Positions 24,527 to 37,900 of a DNA stretch of 64,000 nt are shown here, one piece after another. The DNA is from Eutreptiella sp. 'Long Island Sound 2002' (Eukaryota; Euglenozoa; Euglenophyceae; Eutreptiales; Eutreptiaceae): assembly GCA_964036045.1 (NCBI GenBank), contig OZ038382.1:43106090-43170089 (forward strand), read 5' to 3'. The position numbers and the translations under genes were made by a program. Each line of letters starts with the position of its first letter. Within the stretch, counting starts at the first letter, position 1. The notes under the pieces were generated by a model. The model was not told the DNA's origin. It saw only the letters and a list, made by a program, of their open reading frames with translations, and did no database searches.

Positions 24527-25362
24527 ATGAAGTGTGGTGATACTTGCCGACACAATATCTCAAAATTGAATTCGGGACTTTCTGTCAAGTTATTGCAGCT
24601 CCCCCTTGAGCGTTCCGGGAAGGCATTAGAAGAAAATTTAGAAGGGGCATGTTCCATATTTTTGCAAAAAAGTTTCATTTTGGTACGCCACATTTATTGG
24701 ATTTTCAGGTTGCTGCGTGGTGGTTGGCTAGGCTGTACGCGTGCTTTCGTAAAGTGGCACCTTTCGCCCTACCCGTTGAAGTTTTTGCTCTGGTCCACTG
24801 CCACCACACACCCACACTGCCATTGCACCCCCCGCCACCCCCGCGCGCGCGCGCTCGCTCGCCTCGTCTCGTCAAGCCAAGGCATGGCTGGCTTGGCTTG
24901 GCATGGTATGGTATGGCTTGGTGTGAGAGCCAGGTGCTTTCATAATGAAGTGTGGTGATACTTGCCGACACAATATCTCAAAATTGAATTCGGGACTTTC
25001 TGTCAAGTTATTGCAGCTCCCCCTTCAGCGTTCCGGGAAGGCATTAGAAGAAAATTTAGAAGGGCCATGTTCCATATTTTTGCAAAAAAGTTTCATTTTG
25101 GTACGCCACATTTATTGGATTTTCAGGTTGCTGTGTGGTGGTTGGCTAGGCTGTACGCGTGCTTTCGTAAAGTGGCACCTTTCGCTCCACCCGTTGGAGT
25201 TTTCGCTCTGGTCCACTGCCACCATACACCCACACTGCCATTGCACCCCCCGCCACCCCCGCGCGCGCGCGCTCGCTCGCCTCGTCTCGTCAAGCCAAGG
25301 CATGGCTGGCTTGGCTTGGCACCGTATGGTATGGCTTGGTGTGAGAGCCAGGTGCTTTCATA
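24527..25362 (+). repeat. Two-unit divergent haplotype, copy 2
   Basis: All diagnostic changes of 22437-23272 are present at a +2090 offset (24608, 25065, 25134, 25186, 25188, 25197, 25225). Private changes since duplication include C-to-T at 24786 and an altered ACCGTATGG near 25321-25323. Confidence 0.9.
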
Positions 25363-28288
25363 ATGAAGTGTGGTGATACTTGCCGACACAATATCTCAAA
25401 ATTGAATTCGGGACTTTCTGTCAAGTTATTGCAGCTCCCCCTTCAGCGTTCCGGGAAGGCATTAGAAGAAAATTTAGAAGGGGCATGTTCCATATTTTTG
25501 CGAAAAAGTTTCATTTTGGTACGCCACATTTATTGGATTTTCAGGTTGCTGCGTGGTGGTTGGCTAGGCTGTACGCGTGCTTTCGTAAAGTGGCACCTTT
25601 CGCCCTACCCGTTGAAGTTTTCGCTCTGGTCCACTGCCACCACACACCCACACTGCCATTGCACCCCCCGCCACCCCCGCGCGCGCGCGCTCGCTCGCCT
25701 CGTCTCGTCAAGCCAAGGCATGGCTGGCTTGGCTTGGCATGGTATGGTATGGCTTGGTGTGAGAGCCAGGTGCTTTCATAATGAAGTGTGGTGATACTTG
25801 CCGACACAATATCTCAAAATTGAACTCGGGACTTTCTGTCAAGTTATTGCAGCTCCCCCTTCAGCGTTCCGGGAAGGCATTAGAAGAAAATTTAGAAGGG
25901 GCATGTTCCATATTTTTGCAAAAAAGTTTCATTTTGGTACGCCACATTTATTGGATTTTCAGGTTGCTGCGTGGTGGTTGGCTAGGCTGTACGCGTGCTT
26001 TCGTAAAGTGGCACCTTTCGCCCTACCCGTTGAAGTTTTCGCTCTGGTCCACTGCCACCACACACCCACACTGCCATTGCACCCCCCGCCACCCCCGCGC
26101 GCGCGCGCTCGCTCGCCTCGTCTCGTCAAGCCAAGGCATGGCTGGCTTGGCTTGGCATGGTATGGTATGGCTTGGTGTGAGAGCCAGGTGCTTTCATAAT
26201 AAAGTGTGGTGATACTTGCCGACACAATATCTCAAAATTGAATTCGGGACTTTCTGTCAAGTTATTGCAGCTCCCCCTTCAGCGTTCCGGGAAGGCATTA
26301 GAAGAAAATTTAGAAGGGGCATGTTCCATATTTTTGCAAAAAAGTTTCATTTTGGTACGCCACATTTATTGGATTTTCAGGTTGCTGCGTGGTGGTTGGC
26401 TAGGCTGTACGCGTGCTTTCGTAAAGTGGCACCTTTCGCCCTACCCGTTGAAGTTTTCGCTCTGGTCCACTGCCACCACACACCCACACTGCCATTGCAC
26501 CCCCCGCCACCCCCGCGCGCGCGCGCTCGCTCGCCTCGTCTCGTCAAGCCAAGGCATGGCTGGCTTGGCTTGGCATGGTATGGTATGGCTTGGTGTGAGA
26601 GCCAGGTGCTTTCATAATGAAGTGTGGTGATACTTGCCGACACAATATCTCAAAATTGAATTCGGGACTTTCTGTCAAGTTATTGCAGCTCCCCCTTCAG
26701 CGTTCCGGGAAGGCATTAGAAGAAAATTTAGAAGGGGCATGTTCCATATTTTTGCAAAAAAGTTTCATTTTGGTACGCCACATTTATTGGATTTTCAGGT
26801 TGCTGCGTGGTGGTTGGCTAGGCTGTACGCGTGCTTTCGTAAAGTGGCACCTTTCGCCCTACCCGTTGAAGTTTTCGCTCTGGTCCACTGCCACCACACA
26901 CCCACACTGCCATTGCACCCCCCGCCACCCCCGCGCGCGCGCGCTCGCTCGCCTCGTCTCGTCAAGCCAAGGCATGGCTGGCTTGGCTTGGCATGGTATG
27001 GTATGGCTTGGTGTGAGAGCCAGGTGCTTTCATAATGAAGTGTGGTGATACTTGCCGACACAATATCTCAAAATTGAACTCGGGACTTTCTGTCAAGTTA
27101 TTGCAGCTCCCCCTTCAGCGTTCCGGGAAGGCATTAGAAGAAAATTTAGAAGGGGCATGTTCCATATTTTTGCAAAAAAGTTTCATTTTGGTACGCCACA
27201 TTTATTGGATTTTCAGGTTGCTGCGTGGTGGTTGGCTAGGCTGTACGCGTGCTTTCGTAAAGTGGCACCTTTCGCCCTACCCGTTGAAGTTTTCGCTCTG
27301 GTCCACTGCCACCACACACCCACACTGCCATTGCACCCCCCGCCACCCCCGCGCGCGCGCGCTCGCTCGCCTCGTCTCGTCAAGCCAAGGCATGGCTGGC
27401 TTGGCTTGGCATGGTATGGTATGGCTTGGTGTGAGAGCCAGGTGCTTTCATAATGAAGTGTGGTGATACTTGCCGACACAATATCTCAAAATTGAATTCG
27501 GGACTTTCTGTCAAGTTATTGCAGCTCCCCCTTCAGCGTTCCGGGAAGGCATTAGAAGAAAATTTAGAAGGGGCATGTTCCATATTTTTGCAAAAAAGTT
27601 TCATTTTGGTACGCCACATTTATTGGATTTTCAGGTTGCTGCGTGGTGGTTGGCTAGGCTGTACGCGTGCTTTCGTAAAGTGGCACCTTTCGCCCTACCC
27701 GTTGAAGTTTTCGCTCTGGTCCACTGCCACCACACACCCACACTGCCATTGCACCCCCCGCCACCCCCGCGCGCGCGCGCTCGCTCGCCTCGTCTCGTCA
27801 AGCCAAGGCATGGCTGGCTTGGCTTGGCATGGTATGGTATGGCTTGGTGTGAGAGCCAGGTGCTTTCATAATGAAGTGTGGTGATACTTGCCGACACAAT
27901 ATCTCAAAATTGAATTCGGGACTTTCTGTCAAGTTATTGCAGCTCCCCCTTCAGCGTTCCGGGAAGGCATTAGAAGAAAATTTAGAAGGGGCATGTTCCA
28001 TATTTTTGCAAAAAAGTTTCATTTTGGTACGCCACATTTATTGGATTTTCAGGTTGCTGCGTGGTGGTTGGCTAGGCTGTACGCGTGCTTTCGTAAAGTG
28101 GCACCTTTCGCCCTACCCGTTGAAGTTTTCGCTCTGGTCCACTGCCACCACACACCCACACTGCCATTGCACCCCCCGCCAGCCCCGCGCGCGCGCGCTC
28201 GCTCGCCTCGTCTCGTCAAGCCAAGGCATGGCTGGCTTGGCTTGGCATGGTATGGTATGGCTTGGTGTGAGAGCCAGGTGCTTTCATA

Positions 28289-30378
28289 ATGAAGTGTGGT
28301 GATACTTGCCGACACAATATCTCAAAATTGAATTCGGGACTTTCTGTCAAGTTATTGCAGCTCCCCCTTCAGCGTTCCGGGAAGGCATTAGAAGAAAATT
28401 TAGAAGGGGCATGTTCCATATTTTTGCAAAAAAGTTTCATTTTGGTACGCCACATTTATTGGATTTTCAGGTTGCTGCGTGGTGGTTGGCTAGGCTGTAC
28501 GCGTGCTTTCGTAAAGTGGCACCTTTCGCCCTACCCGTTGAAGTTTTCGCTCTGGTCCACTGCCACCACACACCCACACTGCCATTGCACCCCCCGCCAC
28601 CCCCGCGCGCGCGCGCTCGCTCGCCTCGTCTCGTCAAGCCAAGGCATGGCTGGCTTGGCTTGGCATGGTATGGTATGGCTTGGTGTGAGAGCCAGGTGCT
28701 TTCATAATGAAGTGTGGTGATACTTGCCGACACAATATCTCAAAATTGAATTCGGGACTTTCTGTCAAGTTATTGCAGCTCCCCCTTCAGCGTTCCGGGA
28801 AGGCATTAGAAGAAAATTTAGAAGGGGCATGTTCCATATTTTTGCAAAAAAGTTTCATTTTGGTACGCCACATTTATTGGATTTTCAGGTTGCTGCGTGG
28901 TGGTTGGCTAGGCTGTACGCGTGCTTTCGTAAAGTGGCACCTTTCGCCCTACCCGTTGAAGTTTTCGCTCTGGTCCACTGCCACCACACACCCACACTGC
29001 CATTGCACCCCCCGCCACCCCCGCGCGCGCGCGCTCGCTCGCCTCGTCTCGTCAAGCCAAGGCATGGCTGGCTTGGCTTGGCATGGTATGGTATGGCTTG
29101 GTGTGAGAGCCAGGTGCTTTCATAATGAAGTGTGGTGATACTTGCCGACACAATATCTCAAAATTGAATTCGGGACTTTCTGTCAAGTTATTGCAGCTCC
29201 CCCTTCAGCGTTCCGGGAAGGCATTAGAAGAAAATTTAGAAGGGGCATGTTCCATATTTTTGCAAAAAAGTTTCATTTTGGTACGCCACATTTATTGGAT
29301 TTTCAGGTTGCTGCGTGGTGGTTGGCTAGGCTGTACGCGTGCTTTCGTAAAGTGGCACCTTTCGCCCTACCCGTTGAAGTTTTCGCTCTGGTCCACTGCC
29401 ACCACACACCCACACTGCCATTGCACCCCCCGCCACCCCCGCGCGCGCGCGCTCGCTCGCCTCGTCTCGTCAAGCCAAGGCATGGCTGGCTTGGCTTGGC
29501 ATGGTATGGTATGGCTTGGTGTGAGAGCCAGGTGCTTTCATAATGAAGTGTGGTGATACTTGCCGACACAATATCTCAAAATTGAATTCGGGACTTTCTG
29601 TCAAGTTATTGCAGCTCCCCCTTCAGCGTTCCGGGAAGGCATTAGAAGAAAATTTAGAAGGGGCATGTTCCATATTTTTGCAAAAAAGTTTCATTTTGGT
29701 ACGCCACATTTATTGGATTTTCAGGTTGCTGCGTGGTGGTTGGCTAGGCTGTACGCGTGCTTTCGTAAAGTGGCACCTTTCGCCCTACCCGTTGAAGTTT
29801 TCGCTCTGGTCCACTGCCACCACACACCCACACTGCCATTGCACCCCCCGCCACCCCCGCGCGCGCGCGCTCGCTCGCCTCGTCTCGTCAAGCCAAGGCA
29901 TGGCTGGCTTGGCTTGGCATGGTATGGTATGGCTTGGTGTGAGAGCCAGGTGCTTTCATAATGAAGTGTGGTGATACTTGCCGACACAATATCTCAAAAT
30001 TGAATTCGGGACTTTCTGTCAAGTTATTGCAGCTCCCCCTTCAGCGTTCCGGGAAGGCATTAGAAGAAAATTTAGAAGGGGCATGTTCCATATTTTTGCA
30101 AAAAAGTTTCATTTTGGTACGCCACATTTATTGGATTTTCAGGTTGCTGCGTGGTGGTTGGCTAGGCTGTACGCGTGCTTTCGTAAAGTGGCACCTTTCG
30201 CCCTACCCGTTGAAGTTTTCGCTCTGGTCCACTGCCACCACACACCCACACTGCCATTGCACCCCCCGCCACCCCCGCGCGCGCGCGCTCGCTCGCCTCG
30301 TCTCGTCAAGCCAAGGCATGGCTGGCTTGGCTTGGCATGGTATGGTATGGCTTGGTGTGAGAGCCAGGTGCTTTCATA
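28289..30378 (+). repeat. Run of five consensus-like units
   Basis: Five consecutive units (starts 28289, 28707, 29125, 29543, 29961) show no difference from the majority sequence that I could find. The flanking units at 27871 and 30379 share a C-to-G change (GCCAGCCCC) 2508 bp apart. The run therefore sits inside a six-unit interval bounded by the same variant. Confidence 0.8.
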
Positions 30379-33300
30379 ATGAAGTGTGGTGATACTTGCC
30401 GACACAATATCTCAAAATTGAACTCGGGACTTTCTGTCAAGTTATTGCAGCTCCCCCTTCAGCGTTCCGGGAAGGCATTAGAAGAAAATTTAGAAGGGGC
30501 ATGTTCCATATTTTTGCAAAAAAGTTTCATTTTGGTACGCCACATTTATTGGATTTTCAGGTTGCTGCGTGGTGGTTGGCTAGGCTGTACGCGTGCTTTC
30601 GTAAAGTGGCACCTTTCGCCCTACCCGTTGAAGTTTTCGCTCTGGTCCACTGCCACCACACACCCACACTGCCATTGCACCCCCCGCCAGCCCCGCGCGC
30701 GCGCGCTCGCTCGCCTCATCTCGTCAAGCCAAGGCATGGCTGGCTTGGCTTGGCATGGTATGGTATGGCTTGGTGTGAGAGCCAGGTGCTTTCATAATGA
30801 AGTGTGGTGATACTTGCCGACACAATATCTCAAAATTGAATTCGGGACTTTCTGTCAAGTTATTGCAGCTCCCCCTTCAGCGTTCCGGGAAGGCATTAGA
30901 AGAAAATTTAGAAGGGGCATGTTCCATATTTTTGCAAAAAAGTTTCATTTTGGTACGCCACATTTATTGGATTTTCATGTTGCTGCGTGGTGGTTGGCTA
31001 GGCTGTACGCGTGCTTTCGTAAAGTGGCACCTTTCGCCCTACCCGTTGAAGTTTTCGCTCTGGTCCACTGCCACCACACACCCACACTGCCATTGCACCC
31101 CCCGCCACCCCCGCGCGCGCGCGCTTGCTCGCCTCGTCTCGTCAAGCCAAGGCATGGCTGGCTTGGCTTGGCATGGTATGGTATGGCTTGGTGTGAGAGC
31201 CAGGTGCTTTCATAATGAAGTGTGGTGATACTTGCCGACACAATATCTCAAAATTGAATTCGGGACTTTCTGTCAAGTTATTGCAGCTCCCCCTTCAGCG
31301 TTCCGGGAAGGCATTAGAAGAAAATTTAGAAGGGGCATGTTCCATATTTTTGCAAAAAAGTTTCATTTTGGTACGCCACATTTATTGGATTTTCAGGTTG
31401 CTGCGTGGTGGTTGGCTAGGCTGTACGCGTGCTTTCGTAAAGTGGCACCTTTCGCCCTACCCGTTGAAGTTTTCGCTCTGGTCCACTGCCACCACACACC
31501 CACACTGCCATTGCACCCCCCGCCACCCCCGCGCGCGCGCGCTCGCTCGCCTCGTCTCGTCAAGCCAAGGCATGGCTGGCTTGGCTTGGCATGGTATGGT
31601 ATGGCTTGGTGTGAGAGCCAGGTGCTTTCATAATGAAGTGTGGTGATACTTGCCGACACAATATCTCAAAATTGAATTCGGGACTTTCTGTCAAGTTATT
31701 GCAGCTCCCCCTTCAGCGTTCCGGGAAGGCATTAGAAGAAAATTTAGAAGGGGCATGTTCCATATTTTTGCAAAAAAGTTTCATTTTGGTACGCCACATT
31801 TATTGGATTTTCAGGTTGCTGCGTGGTGGTTGGCTAGGCTGTACGCGTGCTTTCGTAAAGTGGCACCTTTCGCCCTACCCGTTGAAGTTTTCGCTGTGGT
31901 CCACTGCCACCACACACCCACACTGCCATTGCACCCCCCGCCACCCCCGCGCGCGCGCGCTCGCTCGCCTCGTCTCGTCAAGCCAAGGCATGGCTGGCTT
32001 GGCTTGGCATGGTATGGTATGGCTTGGTGTGAGAGCCAGGTGCTTTCATAATGAAGTGTGGTGATACTTGCCGACACAATATCTCAAAATTGAATTCGGG
32101 ACTTTCTGTCAAGTTATTGCAGCTCCCCCTTCAGCGTTCCGGGAAGGCATTAGAAGAAAATTTAGAAGGGGCGTGTTCCATATTTTTGCAAAAAAGTTTC
32201 ATTTTGGTACGCCACATTTATTGGATTTTCAGGTTGCTGCGTGGTGGTTGGCTAGGCTGTACGCGTGCTTTCGTAAAGTGGCACCTTTCGCCCTACCCGT
32301 TGAAGTTTTCGCTCTGGTCCACTGCCACCACACACCCACACTGCCATTGCACCCCCCGCCACCCCCGCGCGCGCGCGCTCGCTCGCCTCGTCTCGTCAAG
32401 CCAAGGCATGGCTGGCTTGGCTTGGCATGGTATGGTATGGCTTGGTGTGAGAGCCAGGTGCTTTCATAATGAAGTGTGGTGATACTTGCCGACACAATAT
32501 CTCAAAATTGAATTCGAAACTTTCTGTCAAGTTATTGCAGCTCCCCCTTCAGCGTTCCGGGAAGGCATTAGAAGAAAATTTAGAAGGGGCATGTTCCATA
32601 TTTTTGCAAAAAAGTTTCATTTTGGTACGCCACATTTATTGGATTTTCAGGTTGCTGCGTGGTGGTTGGCTAGGCTGTACGCGTGCTTTCGTAAAGTGGC
32701 ACCTTTCGCCCTACCCGTTGAAGTTTTCGCTCTGGTCCACTGCCACCACACACCCACACTGCCATTGCACCCCCCGCCACCCCCGCGCGCGCGCGCTCGC
32801 TCGCCTCGTCTCGTCAAGCCAAGGCATGGCTGGCTTGGCTTGGCATGGTATGGTATGGCTTGGTGTGAGAGCCAGGTGCTTTCATAATGAAGTGTGGTGA
32901 TACTTGCCGACACAATATCTCAAAATTGAATTCGGGACTTTCTGTCAAGTTATTGCAGCTCCCCCTTCAGCGTTCCGGGAAGGCATTAGAAGAAAATTTA
33001 GAAGGGGCATGTTCCATATTTTTGCAAAAAAGTTTCATTTTGGTACGCCACATTTATTGGATTTTCAGGTTGCTGCGTGGTGGTTGGCTAGGCTGTACGC
33101 GTGCTTTCGTAAAGTGGCACCTTTCGCCCTACCCGTTGAAGTTTTCGCTCTGGTCCACTGCCACCACACACCCACACTGCCATTGCACCCCCCGCCACCC
33201 CCGCGCGCGCGCGCTCGCTCGCCTCGTCTCGTCAAGCCAAGGCATGGCTGGCTTGGCTTGGCATGGTATGGTATGGCTTGGTGTGAGAGCCAGGTGCTTT

Positions 33301-34558
33301 CATAATGAAGTGTGGTGATACTTGCCGACACAATATCTCAAAATTGAATTCGGGACTTTCTGTCAAGTTATTGCAGCTCCCCCTTCAGCGTTCCGGGAAG
33401 GCATTAGAAGAAAATTTAGAAGGGGCATGTTCCATATTTTTGCAAAAAAGTTTCATTTTGGTACGCCACATTTATTGGATCTTCAGGTTGCTGCGTGGTG
33501 GTTGGCTAGGCTGTACGCGTGCTTTCGTAAAGTGGCACCTTTCGCCCTACCCGTTGAAGTTTTCGCTCTGGTCCACTGCCACCACACACCCACACTGCCA
33601 TTGCACCCCCCGCCACCCCCGCGCGCGCGCGCTCGCTCGCCTCGTCTCGTCAAGCCAAGGCATGGCTGGCTTGGCTTGGCATGGTATGGTATGGCTTGGT
33701 GTGAGAGCCAGGTGCTTTCATAATGAAGTGTGGTGATACTTGCCGACACAATATCTCAAAATTGAATTCGGGACTTTCTGTCAAGTTATTGCAGCTCCCC
33801 CTTCAGCGTTCCGGGAAGGCATTAGAAGAAAATTTAGAAGGGGCATGTTCCATATTTTTGCAAAAAAGTTTCATTTTGGTACGCCACATTTATTGGATTT
33901 TCAGGTTGCTGCGTGGTGGTTGGCTAGGCTGTACGCGTGCTTTTGTAAAGTGGCACCTTTCGCCCTACCCGTTGAAGTTTTCGCTCTGGTCCACTGCCAC
34001 CACACACCCACACTGCCATTGCACCCCCCGCCACCCCCGCGCGCGCGCGCTCGCTCGCCTCGTCTCGTCAAGACAAGGCATGGCTGGCTTGGCTTGGCAT
34101 GGTATGGTATGGCTTGGTGTGAGAGCCAGGTGCTTTCATAATGAAGTGTGGTGATACTTGCCGACACAATATCTCAAAATTGAATTCGGGACTTTCTGTC
34201 AAGTTATTGCAGCTCCCCCTTCAGCTTTCCGGGAAGGCATTACAAGAAAATTTAGAAGGGGCATGTTCCATATTTTTGCAAAAAAGTTTCATTTTGGTAC
34301 GCCACATTTATTGGATTTTCAGGTTGCTGTGTGGTGGTTGGCTAGGCTGTACGCGTGCTTTCGTAAAGTGGCACCTTTCGCCCTACCCGTTGAAGTTTTC
34401 GCTCTGGTCCACTGCCACCACACACCCACACTGCCATTGCAGCCCCCGCCACCCCCCCGCGCGCGCGCTCGCTCGCCTCGTCTCGTCAAGCCAAGGCATG
34501 GCTGGCTTGGCTTGGCATGGTATGGTATGGCTTGGTGTGAGAGCCAGGTGCTTTCATA

Positions 34559-34976
34559 ATGAAGTGTGGTGATACTTGCCGACACAATATCTCAAAATTG
34601 AATTCGGGACTTTCTGTCAAGTTATTGCAGCTCCCCTCTCAGCGTTCCGGGAAGGCATTAGAAGAAAATTTATAAGGGGCATGTTCCATATTTTTGCAAA
34701 AAAGTTTCATTTTGGTACGCCACATTTATTGGATTTTCAGGTTGCTGTGTGGTGGTTGGCTAGGCTGTACGCGTGCTTTCGTAAAGTGGCACCTTTCGCC
34801 CTACCCGTTGAAGTTTTCGCTCTGGTCCACTGCCACCACACACCCACACTGCCATTGCACCCCCCGCCACCCCCGCGCGCGCGCGCTCGCTCGCCTCGTC
34901 TCGTCAAGCCAAGGCATGGCTGGCTTGGCTTGGCATGGTATGGTATGGCTTGGTGTGAGAGCCAGGTGCTTTCATA
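34559..34976 (+). repeat. Distant copy of a three-variant haplotype
   Basis: This unit has CCCCTCTC in place of CCCCCTTC, TTTATAAGG in place of TTTAGAAGG, and C-to-T at 34748. The same combination is found at 41248 and 43757, where an extra two-base change (CTCCGCTCG) is present. It is therefore a related but older or reduced form, about 6.7 kb away. Confidence 0.85.
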
Positions 34977-37900
34977 ATGAAGTGTGGTGATACTTGCCGA
35001 CACAATATCTCAAAATTGAATTCGGGCCTTTCTGTCAAGTTATTGCAGCTCCCCCTTCAGCGTTCTGGGAAGGCATTAGAAGAAAATTTAGAACGGGTAT
35101 GTTCCATATTTTTGCAAAAAAGTTTCATTTTGGTACGCCACATTTATTGGATTTTCAGGTTGCTGCGTGGTGTTTGGCTAGGCTGTACGCGTGCTTTCGT
35201 AAAGTGGCACCTTTCGCCCTACCCGTTGAAGTTTTCGCTCTGGTCCACTGCCACCACACACCCACACTGCCATTGCACCCCCCGCCACCCCCGCGCGCGC
35301 GCGCTCGCTCGCCTCGTCTCGTCAAGCCAAGGCATGGCTGGCTTGGCTTGGCATGGTATGGTATGGCTTGGTGTGAGAGCCAGGTGCTTTCATAATGAAG
35401 TGTGGTGATACTTGCCGACACAATATCTCAAAATTGAAATCCGGACTTTCTGTCAAGTTATTGCAGCTCCCCCTTCAGCGTTCCGGGAAGGCATTAGAAG
35501 AAAATTTAGAAGGGGCATGTTCCATATTTTTGCAAAAAAGTTTCATTTTGGTACGCCACATTTATTGGATTTTCAGGTTGCTGCGTGGTGGTTGGCTAGG
35601 CTGTACGCGTGCTTTCGTAAAGTGGCACCTTTCGCCCTACCCGTTGAAGTTTTCGCTCTGGTCCACTGCCACCACACACCCACACTGCCATTGCACCCCC
35701 CGCCACCCCCGCGCGCGCGCGCTCGCTCGCCTCGTCTCGTCAAGCCAAGGCATGGCTGGCTTGGCTTGGCATGGTATGGTATGGCTTGGTGTGAGAGCCA
35801 GGTGCTTTCATAATGAAGTGTGGTGATACTTGCCGGCACAATATCTCAAAATTGAATTCGGGACTTTCTGTCAAGTTATTGCAGCTCCCCCTTCAGCGTT
35901 CTGGGAAGGCATTAGAAGAAAATTTAGAAGGGGCATGTTCCATATTTTTGCAAAAAAGTTTCATTTTGGTACGCCACATTTATTGGATTTTCAGGTTGCT
36001 GCGTGGTGGTTGGCTAGGCTGTACGCGTGCTTTCGTAAAGTGGCACCTTTCGCCCTACCCGTTGAAGTTTTCGCTCTGGTCCACTGCCACCACACACCCA
36101 CACTGCCATTGCACCCCCCGCCACCCCCCCGCGCGCGCGCTCGCTCGCCTCGTCTCGTCAAGCCAAGGCATGGCTGGCTTGGCTTGGCATGGTATGGTAT
36201 GGCTTGGTGTGAGAGCCAGGTGCTTTCATAATGAAGTGTGGTGATACTTGCCGACACAATATCTCAAAATTGAATTCGGGACTTTCTGTCAAGTTATTGC
36301 AGCTCCCCCTTCAGCGTTCCGGGAAGGCATTAGAAGAAAATTTAGAAGGGGCATGTTCCATATTTTTGCAAAAAAGTTTCATTTTGGTACGCCACATTTA
36401 TTGGATTTTCAGGTTGCTGCGTGGTGGTTGGCTAGGCTGTACGCGTGCTTTCGTAAAGTGGCACCTTTCGCCCTACCCGTTGAAGTTTTCGCTCTGGTCC
36501 ACTGCCACCACACACCCACACTGCCATTGCACCCCCCGCCACCCCCGCGCGCGCGCGCTCGCTCGCCTCGTCTCGTCAAGCCAAGGCATGGCTGGCTTGG
36601 CTTGGCATGGTATGGTATGGCTTGGTGTGAGAGCCAGGTGCTTTCATAATGAAGTGTGGTGATACTTGCCGACACAATATCTCAAAATTGAATTCGGGAC
36701 TTTCTGTCAAGTTATTGCAGCTCCCCCTTCAGCGTTCCGGGAAGGCATTAGAAGAAAATTTAGAAGGGGCATGTTCCATATTTTTGCAAAAAAGTTTCAT
36801 TTTGGTACGCCACATTTATTGGATTTTCAGGTTGCTGCGTGGTGTTTGGCTAGGCTGTACGCGTGCTTTCGTAAAGTGGCACCTTTCGCCCTACCCGTTG
36901 AAGTTTTCGCTCTGGTCCACTGCCACCACACACCCACACTGCCATTGCACCCCCCGCCACCCCCGCGCGCGCGCGCTCGCTCGCCTCGTCTCGTCAAGCC
37001 AAGGCATGGCTGGCTTGGCTTGGCATGGTATGGTATGGGTTGGTGTGAGAGCCAGGTGCTTTCATAATGAGGTGTGGTGATACTTGCCGACACAATATCT
37101 CAAAATTGAATTCGGGACTTTCTGTCAAGTTATTGCAGCTCCCCCTTCAGCGTTCCGGGAAGGCATTAGAAGAAAATTTAGAAGGGGCATGTTCCATATT
37201 TTTGCAAAAAAGTTTCATTTTGGTACGCCACATTTATTGGATTTTCAGGTTGCTGCGTGGTGGTTGGCTAGGCTGTACGCGTGCTTTCGTAAAGTGGCAC
37301 CTTTCGCCCTACCCGTTGAAGTTTTCGCTCTGGTCCACTGCCACCACACACCCACACTGCCATTGCACCCCCCGCCACCCCCGCGCGCGCGCGCTCGCTC
37401 GCCTCGTCTCGTCAAGCCAAGGCATGGCTGGCTTGGCTTGGCATGGTATGGTATGGCTTGGTGTGAGAGCCAGGTGCTTTCATAATGAAGTGTGGTGATA
37501 CTTGCCGACACAATATCTCAAAATTGAATTCGGGACTTTCTGTCAAGTTATTGCAGCTCCCCCTTCAGCGTTCTGGGAAGGCATTAGAAGAAAATTTAGA
37601 AGGGGCATGTTCCATATTTTTGCAAAAAAGTTTCATTTTGGTACGCCACATTTATTGGATTTTCAGGTTGCTGCGTGGTGGTTGGCTAGGCTGTACGCGT
37701 GCTTTCGTAAAGTGGCACCTTTCGCCCTACCCGTTGAAGTTTTCGCTCTGGTCCACTGCCACCACACACCCACACTGCCATTGCACCCCCCGCCACCCCC
37801 GCGCGCGCGCGCTCGCTCGCCTCGTCTCGTCAAGCCAAGGCATGGCTGGCTTGGCTTGGCATGGTATGGTATGGGTTGGTGTGAGAGCCAGGTGCTTTCA

